64,000 nt of DNA, from the NCBI RefSeq assembly GCF_035918235.1, contig NZ_CP109485.1, forward strand, positions 5,270,001-5,334,000, read 5' to 3'. This DNA comes from Streptomyces sp. NBC_01445 (lineage in GTDB: Bacteria > Actinomycetota > Actinomycetes > Streptomycetales > Streptomycetaceae). The notes beneath the pieces are model-generated. The model searched no databases. It was not told the DNA's origin and saw only the letters and a program-made list of their open reading frames with translations. Position numbers and translations under genes: made by a program. This document shows positions 43,708 to 51,262 of this stretch, piece by piece (position 1 is the stretch's first letter; every line of letters starts with the position of its first letter).

Positions 43708-44454
43708 CTAACGGCGCAGGGCCTCCGGTTTCCCGGCCTCCGCGGGCTGGGTGGCATCAAGGTGCGCCCAGACGATCAGCCGGTGGCTGTGACCCCACTC
43801 CGGCTCGCACGTCGTCAGCGTCAGATAGCGGCCCGGCTCCGTGTATCCGGACTTGCGCGGCACCGGGTCGATGACGGCGACATCGCTGGGCAGCGTCTTG
43901 TAGGGCTTGGTGTCGATGCGGTACGTGAACCAGGTCGTACCGTCGGTGAGGACGACGGCGTCGCCGGGACGCAGCTTGGGGAAGTCCTTGAACGGGTCGC
44001 CGTAGGTGCGGCGGTGGCCGGCGACGGAGAAGTTCCCCTTCTGCCCGAGCTGCGCCGTGCCCGCGTAGTGGCCGAGGCCCTTCTTGAGGATGCCCACGCC
44101 CGTCCCCTGGAGCACCGGTTTGTTCCACGTGAAACCGAGCCGCGGGATGTACATGACGGCGAACGGCTTGCCGTCCTTGTAAGCGGACGGGGACGGCGAG
44201 GGCGTCTGGGGCCGGCTCTGGTCCTGGGCGGGGCTCTGGCTCTGACTCTGGCTCGGGGACGGGCCCGGACGGGGCTGTTCGACCGCCACCGATCCCTTGG
44301 ACCACTGGTCCTGGAGGGTGTCGATCTGGTGGTCCATGGCACTGTCGGCCTTCACGCCGGTCCAGAACAGCACGTAGGCGACGAACAGCACGATCAGGGC
44401 GCCGACCGTGATGCACAGTTCGCTGAACGTCCTGACGACCACTCGGACCGACAC
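43708..44454 (-). CDS. Class E sortase
   Basis: A 248-aa sortase. N-terminal helix about 13-33 (CITVGALIVLFVAYVLFWTG), a Ser/Gln/Pro-rich linker (57-90), and the catalytic domain with VAGHRRTYGDPF (His) and TLTTCEPEWGHSHRLIVWAH (Cys, Arg). GTG 44454. It reads with DUF881 (16-bp gap) and the 52-aa protein (31-bp gap). A parS-like site lies inside the gene. Confidence 0.93.
   Translation of the reverse strand: MSVRVVVRTFSELCITVGALIVLFVAYVLFWTGVKADSAMDHQIDTLQDQWSKGSVAVEQPRPGPSPSQSQSQSPAQDQSRPQTPSPSPSAYKDGKPFAVMYIPRLGFTWNKPVLQGTGVGILKKGLGHYAGTAQLGQKGNFSVAGHRRTYGDPFKDFPKLRPGDAVVLTDGTTWFTYRIDTKPYKTLPSDVAVIDPVPRKSGYTEPGRYLTLTTCEPEWGHSHRLIVWAHLDATQPAEAGKPEALRR
44122..44135. promoter_or_regulatory. 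parS-like site, one mismatch
   Basis: GTTCCACGTGAAAC differs from parS at one base. It lies within a sortase coding region, where it encodes Phe-Thr-Trp-Asn. About 36 kb from the perfect site at 7729 and closer to oriC. Binding is plausible but unproven. Confidence 0.5.
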
Positions 44455-44470
44455 AGGCTCCCCCAGGCGG

Positions 44471-45253
44471 CTACTCCACGGGCTTCGCGTAGTGGAGATC
44501 CACTGTGCCCGAGTAACCGGGAAGAGTCACCGCCCCGTCGTCCTCGACTTTCCAGCCGAGGCCGTAGGCGTTGACGTAGAGCATGTAGTTCTGGATCTGG
44601 GGCGAGACGGCGAGCGCCTGCTTCAGCTTCTCCGGGTCCCCGACCGCGGTGATCTTGTACGGGGGCGAGTAGACGCGGCCCTGGAGGATCAGGGTGTTGC
44701 CGACACAGCGCACAGCGCTGGTGGCGATGAGCCGCTGGTCCATGACCTTGATGCCCTGCGCGCCGCCGTTCCACAGGGCGTTGACGACGGCCTGGAGGTC
44801 CTGCTGGTGGATGACCAGGTCGTTCGGCTGGGGTTCGGGGTAGCCGGGGAGCTTGGCGGTGGCGTTCGGCGGGGCGTCCGCGAGCGTGACCGAGACGGCC
44901 TGTCCGCGCAGTTTCTTCGTCCCGGACGCCTTCTCCAGGGCGGACAGCTTGGCGTCCTCGGCCTTGGTGCCGGCGCCGCCGCGCTCGGTGAGGGCGTCGA
45001 CGTCGTCGCGGATCGCGCTGTTGGACTCCTCGAGCTGGCCGTTCTTGTGGCTGCGCTCCTGGATGAGGTCGGAGAGCTTCAGCAGCGAGGTGTCCGTGCG
45101 GATGTTGGTGCCCTTGGCGGTGTTGAAGCTGGTGAAGAAGATCAGCCCGGCCAGGGCGAACACGGCCACGGTCAGCAGCCGCACGGGACGGAGGCGCACA
45201 CGGGGGCGCCCCCCGCCGGGGGGCTCTTCCCGGGAGTCGGCAGAATTGCTCAA
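44471..45253 (-). CDS. DUF881 family membrane protein
   Basis: A 260-aa protein: Arg/Pro-rich cytoplasmic start, one helix (about 26-43, LLTVAVFALAGLIFFTSF), a coiled-coil-like stretch (about 57-90) and the DUF881 domain (about 100-255, GQAVSVTLADAP, GAQGIKVMDQRLIATSAVRC, PPYKITAVGD). The start is a TTG at 45253, backed by the perfect ribosome-binding site AAGGAGATAAGG. DUF881 genes commonly neighbour crgA and division genes; function unclear. Confidence 0.9.
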   Translation of the reverse strand: MSNSADSREEPPGGGRPRVRLRPVRLLTVAVFALAGLIFFTSFNTAKGTNIRTDTSLLKLSDLIQERSHKNGQLEESNSAIRDDVDALTERGGAGTKAEDAKLSALEKASGTKKLRGQAVSVTLADAPPNATAKLPGYPEPQPNDLVIHQQDLQAVVNALWNGGAQGIKVMDQRLIATSAVRCVGNTLILQGRVYSPPYKITAVGDPEKLKQALAVSPQIQNYMLYVNAYGLGWKVEDDGAVTLPGYSGTVDLHYAKPVE

Positions 45254-45394
45254 CGTACCCTTATCTCCTTCAGCGCCGCGGAAGCACTACGCTAACGGAC
45301 GCCCGGGGGAGCGCAGAGATTCCCCTTGTACGCTGCCCGGAGCCAGCCCACGTTCCCTGCGCGGCCACGCAGCGCATCGACAGGAGAGACCCTC

Positions 45395-45652
45395 GTGCCG
45401 AAGTCACGTATCCGCAAGAAGGCCGACTACACGCCGCCTCCGGCGTCGAAGCAGGCGGCGAATATCAAGCTGACCAATCGCGGCTGGGTAGCCCCGGTGA
45501 TGCTCGCGATGTTCCTGATCGGGCTCGCCTGGATCGTCGTTTTCTACGTCACCGACGGCACCCTGCCGCTGGACGCGCTCGGCAACTGGAACATCGTCGT
45601 GGGCTTCGGCTTCATCGCGGCCGGGTTCGGCGTTTCCACGCAGTGGAAGTAG
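45395..45652 (+). CDS. crgA: Cell division protein CrgA
   Basis: An 85-aa two-helix membrane protein that coordinates FtsZ-ring timing and septation in sporulating Streptomyces and recruits division proteins in mycobacteria. [19 protein letters not shown] basic N-terminus, helices about 37-57 ([20 protein letters not shown]) and 66-84 ([17 protein letters not shown]). GTG 45395 with AGGAGAG upstream. Divergent from DUF881. Confidence 0.95.
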   Translation: MPKSRIRKKADYTPPPASKQAANIKLTNRGWVAPVMLAMFLIGLAWIVVFYVTDGTLPLDALGNWNIVVGFGFIAAGFGVSTQWK

Positions 45653-45676
45653 CTCTGCCCCTAGCTATCCACTGAG

Positions 45677-45876
45677 TTATCCACAGCTGTTTCCACAGTG
45701 GGGAAAAGGTCGGAAGATCTGTGGATAACCCACCGGGCGTTGACGCCGGTGTGACTGACGCACCGCAGCTCGCCCACATGTTCGCCCCTTGTCCTGGCTG
45801 GGGAAACCCAGGTCAGCGACAAGGGGCACACCTGTTCCCCACCGAGTGCACAGGATCCGGCACCGTCTGTGGACAA
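45677..45876. promoter_or_regulatory. Cluster of DnaA box-like sites after crgA
   Basis: In the 243-bp gap between crgA and the rhomboid gene (convergent): TTATCCACA (45677-45685), TGTGGATAA (45720-45728) in inverted orientation, weaker CTATCCACT (45665) and GTTTCCACA (45689), and TGTGGACAA (45868-45876). Three exact-type boxes in 200 bp without a promoter need suggest DnaA binding or titration rather than gene control. Inferred. Confidence 0.5.
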
Positions 45877-45895
45877 CGTGAGCCAGAGACAGAGC

Positions 45896-46789
45896 TCAAG
45901 TGAGCTGGGACGTCCTCACAAGCACAGTGACGACCACCACGGCGAGGACGAGCGCACAGGTCCCGTACTGCACCAGCGAGCGGCGCTCCCTGGGGGCGTG
46001 GACCATCGCGTACCCGACGACCACACCGGCGACGAGCCCGCCGACATGGGCCTGCCAGGCGATGTTGCCCCACGTGAACGTGAAGAGCAGGTTCAGCGCG
46101 AGAAGGCCGATGACGGGGCGCATGTCGTAGTTGAGGCGCCGCACCAGCACCGCGGTCGCGCCCATGAGTCCGAAGACGGCCCCGGACGCACCGAGGGACT
46201 GCTCGCTCGGCCCCGCGATCGCGTAGGTCAGCGCGCTGCCGGCCAGCCCCGAGACCATGTACAGCGCGATGTAGCGGGCCCGGCCGAGCGCCGCCTCCAG
46301 CGGGCCGCCTAGCCACCACAGGCCCAGCATGTTGAACGCGATGTGCCACACCTCCTGGTGCGTGAACATCGCCGTCACCAGGCGGTACCACTCGCCGCCT
46401 GCCACGCCCTGGTCCGGGACGAAGGGCGCGGGAGGCCAGGCCCCGATCAGAACGAAGTCGGAGAGCAGCCGGTCCCACACATGGACCGCGATGAACACCG
46501 CCACGTTGATCCCGATAAGGATCTTCGTGACCAGGCGCGGATCGGCCGCGATCGTGCCGCCCGTGATCGTCCTCGGCCTGCTGGCTGCCGGGCTCTGTCC
46601 CGTACCGGAACCACCCCGCACACAGTCCGGGCACTGGAAGCCCACCGAGGCGCTGACCATGCAGTCCGGGCAGATGGGCTTGTCGCAGCGGGCGCAGCGG
46701 ATCCCGGTCTCGCGGTCAGGGTGCCGATAGCAGCGGGGCGTGCCCTGCGCGTCCTGAGGACTCTGCGGACTGCCTGGCACCTGATCCAT
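45896..46789 (-). CDS. Rhomboid-family intramembrane serine protease with zinc-ribbon N-terminus
   Basis: A 297-aa protease. N-terminal B-box/ribbon-like segment with metal ligands CYRHPDRETGIRCARCDKPI CPDC and CPDC (about 20-56). Then six helices with the catalytic Ser 202 in GASGAVFGLMG and His 248 in WQAHVGGLVAG; HIAFNMLGLWWLGG carries the oxyanion Asn. ATG 46789 with GAGGGGA upstream is preferred over the frame's earlier Met. Substrates unknown. Confidence 0.93.
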   Translation of the reverse strand: MDQVPGSPQSPQDAQGTPRCYRHPDRETGIRCARCDKPICPDCMVSASVGFQCPDCVRGGSGTGQSPAASRPRTITGGTIAADPRLVTKILIGINVAVFIAVHVWDRLLSDFVLIGAWPPAPFVPDQGVAGGEWYRLVTAMFTHQEVWHIAFNMLGLWWLGGPLEAALGRARYIALYMVSGLAGSALTYAIAGPSEQSLGASGAVFGLMGATAVLVRRLNYDMRPVIGLLALNLLFTFTWGNIAWQAHVGGLVAGVVVGYAMVHAPRERRSLVQYGTCALVLAVVVVTVLVRTSQLT

Positions 46790-46828
46790 CGGAATCCCCT
46801 CGTACGAAACGTGCGCGGTCAACACATG

Positions 46829-46858
46829 GCCCCGCCCATCCTTACGGATGAGCGGGGC
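46829..46858 (-). terminator. Terminator after the cyclophilin gene
   Basis: GCCCCGC.CATCC and GGATG.GCGGGGC with TTAC loop, 28 bp beyond the cyclophilin stop on the minus strand. Confidence 0.8.
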
Positions 46859-46886
46859 GTATTGGTTCCCGTCGGCCCGGTTCGCG

Positions 46887-47414
46887 TCAGCGGGTCTCGA
46901 CGACGACCGACTCGATGACCACGTCGTTGACCGGCCGGTCCGTACGCGGGTTGGTCTGCGCGGTCGCGATGCCGTCCACGACCTTCTGGCTGGCCTCGTC
47001 GACGACCTCGCCGAAAATCGTGTGCTTACGGGTCAGCCAGGCCGTCGGCGACACCGTGATGAAGAACTGGGAGCCGTTGGTGCCCGGGCCGGCGTTCGCC
47101 ATGGCCAGCAGGTACGGCCGGTCGAAGGCGAGGTCGGGGTGGAACTCGTCCCCGAACTGGTAGCCGGGACCGCCCGTGCCATTGCCCAGCGGGTCACCGC
47201 CCTGGATCATGAAACCGCTGATCACCCGGTGGAAGACAGTGCCGTCGTAGAGCTTGTCGGTGGACTTCTCGCCCGTCTCCGGGTTGGTCCACTCCCGCTC
47301 GCCCCGAGCGAGCTCGACGAAGTTCTTGACCGTCTTGGGCGCGTGGTTCGGCAGCAGCCGGACTTCGATGTCGCCTTGGTTGGTCTTCAGGGTGGCGTAG
47401 AGCTGCTCAGCCAC
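46887..47414 (-). CDS. Peptidyl-prolyl cis-trans isomerase (cyclophilin)
   Basis: A 175-aa cytosolic cyclophilin that speeds proline isomerisation. HRVISGFMIQGGDPLGNGTG (about 58-77), FGDEFHPDL, MANAGPGTNGSQFFITVSPT. No signal peptide. GTG 47414 with GGAAGG upstream gives MAEQLYATLKTNQGDIEV; the longer frame has no family support. Normal length for the bacterial form. Confidence 0.94.
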   Translation of the reverse strand: MAEQLYATLKTNQGDIEVRLLPNHAPKTVKNFVELARGEREWTNPETGEKSTDKLYDGTVFHRVISGFMIQGGDPLGNGTGGPGYQFGDEFHPDLAFDRPYLLAMANAGPGTNGSQFFITVSPTAWLTRKHTIFGEVVDEASQKVVDGIATAQTNPRTDRPVNDVVIESVVVETR

Positions 47415-47539
47415 GATCTGCCTTCCGTTGCCTTCTGTGACGATCCGATCCTCGCACGCCCCCGTTGACGCGTCGCCCGGCGGCAGCCGCAGAATTTCCG
47501 GCCGAGTCGCCACCGAGGAGGCGCGCCGCAGGACGATCC

Positions 47540-47731
47540 GTGGCATTGTCGTCCGCAAGCCCTCATTGCACCGTATTGATCAGCTATTGCCTGGAGTGCC
47601 TCAGTACATCCAAAGGCGGCTTATGCCCCGAATGCCCGCCCTCGCATGCCGCACTGCCGCCGGGCAGGCATGATCCGAAAAAGGGTGGAAAGGTGAAAAC
47701 CTATATGCCACCGAGGAGGAGGATCCCGTGA
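47540..47731 (+). CDS. Candidate 63-aa zinc-ribbon-like microprotein
   Basis: An uncertain small gene in the 313-bp gap before DUF5324. From GTG 47540 (AGGA 7 nt upstream) it reads to a TGA that overlaps the DUF5324 GTG as GTGA. It contains CLECLSTSKGGLCPEC, a CxxC-x8-CxxC pattern, then a Lys-rich tail. One codon is TTA, which in Streptomyces needs the bldA tRNA. Codon use is less GC-biased than in neighbours, which may mean non-coding DNA. The metal pattern and overlap are the only support. Confidence 0.3.
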   Translation: MALSSASPHCTVLISYCLECLSTSKGGLCPECPPSHAALPPGRHDPKKGGKVKTYMPPRRRIP

Positions 47732-48432
47732 CCCGCATCGACAGCGTGCGCGCCGCGACCAGCTCGGCGAAGGACAGCGTGCTGCACGCCGCGGAAGTGG
47801 TGGCGCCCTACGCCGAGACGGCCAAGGACCGGACCGCACTGTATGCGCAGGAAGCGCGCGTACGGCTCGCGCCCGTGATGTCGCAGGCTGCGCAGCAGAC
47901 CCGCGACCAATACGACACGTACCTCGCACCGCATCTTGAACAGGCCCGCAGCCATGTGCCGCCGAAGATCGACCAGGCCGCGCAGGACGCTGCCGTCCGC
48001 ACCCGGAAGGCAGCCCGCAAGGCCGCCGTCTACGCCAAGCCGCGGATCGAGCAGGCCGTGGCCGCCGCCCAGCCCGTCCGCGAGGAGGCGACGGCCCGCA
48101 GCGTCGCGGCGATCGCCGCCCTGCGTGGGCAGGTGTCGCCGAAGGAGATCCAGAAGCTGGTCCGCAAGCACGAACGGCGGGCGCGGGCGGGACGCGTCGC
48201 CAAGGGCTTCCTCGTCGTCGGCATCCTCGCCGGGGGCGCCTTCGCCGCCTGGAAGTGGTGGGACAAGCAGGCCAACCCGGACTGGCTGGTCGAACCGCCG
48301 GCCGCGACCGAGGTGGCGGACAGCACGCCCCTGTCGTCGGTGGACGGCAGCCAGGGCGCCCTCGACCCCGAGGTCCAGGCCAAGCAGGCCGAAGCGGAGG
48401 CGGACGCCGCCGACCGCGACGACCGCGGCTGA
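47728..48432 (+). CDS. DUF5324 family protein
   Basis: A 234-aa Ala/Arg/Gln-rich protein. About 1-135 is a set of amphipathic helices (SAKDSVLHAAEVVAPYAETA, VMSQAAQQTRDQYDTYLAPH) of the apolipoprotein-like type; one membrane helix at about 158-176 (VAKGFLVVGILAGGAFAAWK); an acidic Asp/Ala tail. GTG 47728 has GGAGGAGG upstream. Family known only from actinomycetes; function unknown. Confidence 0.85.
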   Translation: MTRIDSVRAATSSAKDSVLHAAEVVAPYAETAKDRTALYAQEARVRLAPVMSQAAQQTRDQYDTYLAPHLEQARSHVPPKIDQAAQDAAVRTRKAARKAAVYAKPRIEQAVAAAQPVREEATARSVAAIAALRGQVSPKEIQKLVRKHERRARAGRVAKGFLVVGILAGGAFAAWKWWDKQANPDWLVEPPAATEVADSTPLSSVDGSQGALDPEVQAKQAEAEADAADRDDRG

Positions 48433-48448
48433 GCCTCGAACGAGCAGT

Positions 48449-48493
48449 AACGCCGTAGGGCGGGAGACCAGTGGTCTCCCGCCCTACGGCGTT
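48449..48493. terminator. Strong bidirectional terminator
   Basis: Perfect inverted repeat with 22-bp arms around one base (AACGCCGTAGGGCGGGAG...), between DUF5324 (plus) and tRNA-Ala (minus). Likely serves both. Confidence 0.9.
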
Positions 48494-48514
48494 CACGTGT
48501 TTCACGCGGAACTG

Positions 48515-48587
48515 TGGAGCCTAGGAGATTCGAACTCCTGACATCTGCCTTGCAAAGGCAGCGCTCTACCAACTGAGCTAAGGCCCC
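48515..48587 (-). tRNA. tRNA-Ala (anticodon TGC)
   Basis: A 73-nt tRNA. Acceptor GGGGCCT/AGGCTCC with one G-U; D-arm TAGCTCAGTTGGTAGAGC; anticodon loop TTTGCAA, anticodon TGC; T-arm CAGGAGTTCGAATCTCCT. CCA not encoded. Near its 3' side GTTTCACGCGGAAC (48499-48512) resembles parS with two mismatches. Confidence 0.96.
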
Positions 48588-48769
48588 GAAAACGATGCGT
48601 CGAACCGGAAGAAGTGCGATCCGGTGCGCATCGCAGACCAGACTACCGGGTCACCCCCCGGATCTCGCAAAAGGATTGGGGCTCCCGGTCCACGACCACT
48701 CTCCGTAAGATGCCCCACGTGGTTCGCGGCAGCGAACCGCCGTATTTGGGGAAGCGATGGGGAGACGCA

Positions 48770-49318
48770 ATGGACGCCGCACAGCAGGAAGCTACCGCAA
48801 GAGCCCGGGAGCTCCAGCGAAACTGGTACGGAGAGCCACTGGGGGCGCTCTTCCGTCGCCTCATCGATGATCTGGGCCTCAACCAGGCCAGGCTCGCGGG
48901 GGTTCTCGGTCTGTCCGCGCCCATGCTCTCCCAGCTGATGAGCGGTCAGCGCGCGAAGATAGGTAATCCGGCCGTCGTCCAGCGTGTCCAGCTGCTCCAG
49001 GACCTGGCGGGTCAGGTCGCCGACGGAAGCGTCAGCGCCGCCGAGGCCACCGAGCGTATGGACGAGATCAAGAAGTCACAGGGGGGCTCGGTGCTCACCA
49101 ACACCGCGCAGACAACAACCAGTTCGGGCGCACCCACGGTCAAGCGCGTGGTCCGCGAGATCCAGTCGCTGCTGCGCTCCGTCTCCGCGGCCGGGGACAT
49201 CATCGATGCGGCGGACACCCTCGCCCCGAGCCACCCGGAACTGGCAGAGTTCCTCCGGGTCTACGGCGCCGGGCGCACCTCCGACGCCGTAACCCACTAT
49301 CAGGCGCACCAGAGCTGA
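48770..49318 (+). CDS. HTH (XRE-like) DNA-binding protein
   Basis: A 182-aa protein. HTH at about 28-60 (RRLIDDLGLNQARLAGVLGL, SAPMLSQLMSGQRAKIGNPA), a helical middle, a Gln/Thr/Ser linker and a C-terminal helical part with LRSVSAAGDIIDAADTLAPS. ATG 48770 with GGGGAGACG upstream; the longer frame to 48614 is not protein-like. Followed by a kinase gene 118 bp away; the pair is retained in Streptomyces, as I recall. Targets unknown. Confidence 0.9.
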   Translation: MDAAQQEATARARELQRNWYGEPLGALFRRLIDDLGLNQARLAGVLGLSAPMLSQLMSGQRAKIGNPAVVQRVQLLQDLAGQVADGSVSAAEATERMDEIKKSQGGSVLTNTAQTTTSSGAPTVKRVVREIQSLLRSVSAAGDIIDAADTLAPSHPELAEFLRVYGAGRTSDAVTHYQAHQS

Positions 49319-49436
49319 TCCCGGCCGAACGGTAGCGATATCGGGCCGGCCGCGAGTCCCGCGGCCGGTCCTGGGCCGCGGGACCATCCGAGAGGCCGAC
49401 GCGTCGTGACGGCCGAGGGGGGAGCGACGCACCACG

Positions 49437-51242
49437 ATGGGTGAGGTCTTCGCCGGACGCTACGAACTGGCCGACCCGATCGGTCGCGGGGGAGCAGGCG
49501 CCGTATGGCGCGCCTGGGACCACCGGCGCCGCCGATATGTGGCCGCCAAGGTCCTGCTGCAGAGCGATGCCCACACCCTGCTGCGCTTCGTGCGCGAACA
49601 GGCACTGCGGATCGACCACCCCCACGTCCTCGCCCCGGCCAGCTGGGCCGCGGACGACGACAAGGTCCTGTTCACCATGGACCTCGTCGCCGGCGGCTCG
49701 CTGGCGCATCTGATCGGTGACTACGGGCCTCTGCCACCGTCCTTCGTGTGTCTCCTCCTGGATCAGCTCCTCGCCGGCCTCACCGCGGTGCACGCGGAGG
49801 GCGTCGTGCACCGCGACATCAAGCCCGCCAACATCCTCCTGGAGGCGACCGGCACCGCCCGGCCTCATCTGCGCCTCTCGGACTTCGGCATCGCGATGCG
49901 CAAGGGCGAGCCCCGGCTCACCGAGACCGACTATGTGGTGGGTACGCCCGGCTACTTCGCCCCCGAACAGGCGATGGGCGGTGAGCCGGACTTCCCCGCA
50001 GACCTGTTCGCCGTCGGTCTCGTCGCCCTGTATCTGCTCCAGGGCGCCCGGCCGGACTCCAGGGCACTGATCGAGCACTTCACCGATCACGGCACCCCTG
50101 GCGCGCCCCAGGGGATTCCCGGCCCTCTGTGGACCGTTGTGGCCGGTCTGCTGCAGCCTGATCCGGAAGCGCGCTTCCGTACCGCGACAGGCGCCCGCAA
50201 GGCCCTCCTGGCGGCCTCCGAGCTGCTTCCCGAGCCCGGACCCGACGACGAACTGGTCGAGGTCTTCGACCAACTCGGCGCGCTCCCACCAGGGTTCGCC
50301 CCGACCGGCCCGACCACGACCTCCCGCGCGGTCGCCCCCGGCCTCGTACACGACCGGAGCCAGGACCATGGCTCGGCCGGCCGTACGACAGGCCGTTCCA
50401 CGACGCGGAAGCCCGCTCCGGAAGAGTCCCTGCCGGCGCTCCCACCGGAGCCCCCGACACCAGCGCCACCGCCACCGCTGTACGCCCCCGCGGTGCCGGA
50501 CGTCCCACGGGCGGACTCGTCCGTCCAAGACCCCGCCACCGCCGTGCCCCAGGGGCCAGAGCCCTTCGCACCACAGACCGGCCCGCGCGGGCCCAGCGTC
50601 ACGCCCGGGCCCACCCCGTCCGGACCCGTCCCACCCGGGACCATCCGGTCGGCAACCGGCAGACCTGGGTCCCGCACGTCGGGAACGGTCACGCCCGGCA
50701 CCAGCATGTCCGAGACCGGCAGCTTCCACCTGCCGCCGCCTCCCCCTGCGCAGCCACCCACACAGCCACGCGTGCAGCCCTCCGCACAGCCATTCGCGCA
50801 GATCTCTCCCGAGCGGCAGCCAATCACCCCCAACACGGCGCCTCGCCACGCTCCCGAGTACACCGCCCAGCCGCACCCCCACCCCACGGCACCACACACC
50901 GCACCACAACCGACACCACAACCAACCCCACCAACCCGCCCGCACCCCCACGAGCCCTCCCCCCACACTCCGGCCACGACCCCGGCCACGCAGCGCTCCT
51001 ACGCCGCTCCAGCTCCCGCATCGGCGCCCCCTCAGCCGGCCTCTATCTCTACGTACACCGCCCAGAGCGTTCAGGTTCCACTCCTCGGCCACCCGGATCC
51101 CGGCGGCGCTTCCCAGAGCCCGACCCCTCATCGGCGGGTGCGGAAACGGCGGCCGGGACCGCCCGCGAAGGTGGCGATCCCGGTGCTGTTCGTTGCCTTG
51201 GTCAGTTTCGCGGTGGGCATCTGGGCGCTGACCCAGGCCTGA
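49437..51242 (+). CDS. Ser/Thr protein kinase with C-terminal membrane anchor
   Basis: A 601-aa kinase. GRGGAGAVW loop (about 17-25), Lys 38, HRDIKPAN with Asp 127, DFG Asp 149, GTPGYFAPEQ. After residue 275 a 290-residue Pro/Thr/Gln/Ser-rich, probably disordered linker, then one helix at the very end (about 578-599, KVAIPVLFVALVSFAVGIWA) with no outer domain. It is therefore tail-anchored and lacks an external sensor, unlike PknB. ATG 49437. Codon use in the linker is more A-rich than in the kinase part. Confidence 0.93.
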   Translation: MGEVFAGRYELADPIGRGGAGAVWRAWDHRRRRYVAAKVLLQSDAHTLLRFVREQALRIDHPHVLAPASWAADDDKVLFTMDLVAGGSLAHLIGDYGPLPPSFVCLLLDQLLAGLTAVHAEGVVHRDIKPANILLEATGTARPHLRLSDFGIAMRKGEPRLTETDYVVGTPGYFAPEQAMGGEPDFPADLFAVGLVALYLLQGARPDSRALIEHFTDHGTPGAPQGIPGPLWTVVAGLLQPDPEARFRTATGARKALLAASELLPEPGPDDELVEVFDQLGALPPGFAPTGPTTTSRAVAPGLVHDRSQDHGSAGRTTGRSTTRKPAPEESLPALPPEPPTPAPPPPLYAPAVPDVPRADSSVQDPATAVPQGPEPFAPQTGPRGPSVTPGPTPSGPVPPGTIRSATGRPGSRTSGTVTPGTSMSETGSFHLPPPPPAQPPTQPRVQPSAQPFAQISPERQPITPNTAPRHAPEYTAQPHPHPTAPHTAPQPTPQPTPPTRPHPHEPSPHTPATTPATQRSYAAPAPASAPPQPASISTYTAQSVQVPLLGHPDPGGASQSPTPHRRVRKRRPGPPAKVAIPVLFVALVSFAVGIWALTQA

Positions 51243-51262
51243 GAACCTCCGACTCGCCCCGC

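Noticed and set aside
48499..48512. GTTTCACGCGGAAC as a parS site
   Set aside because: Two mismatches break the palindrome; noted only beside tRNA-Ala.
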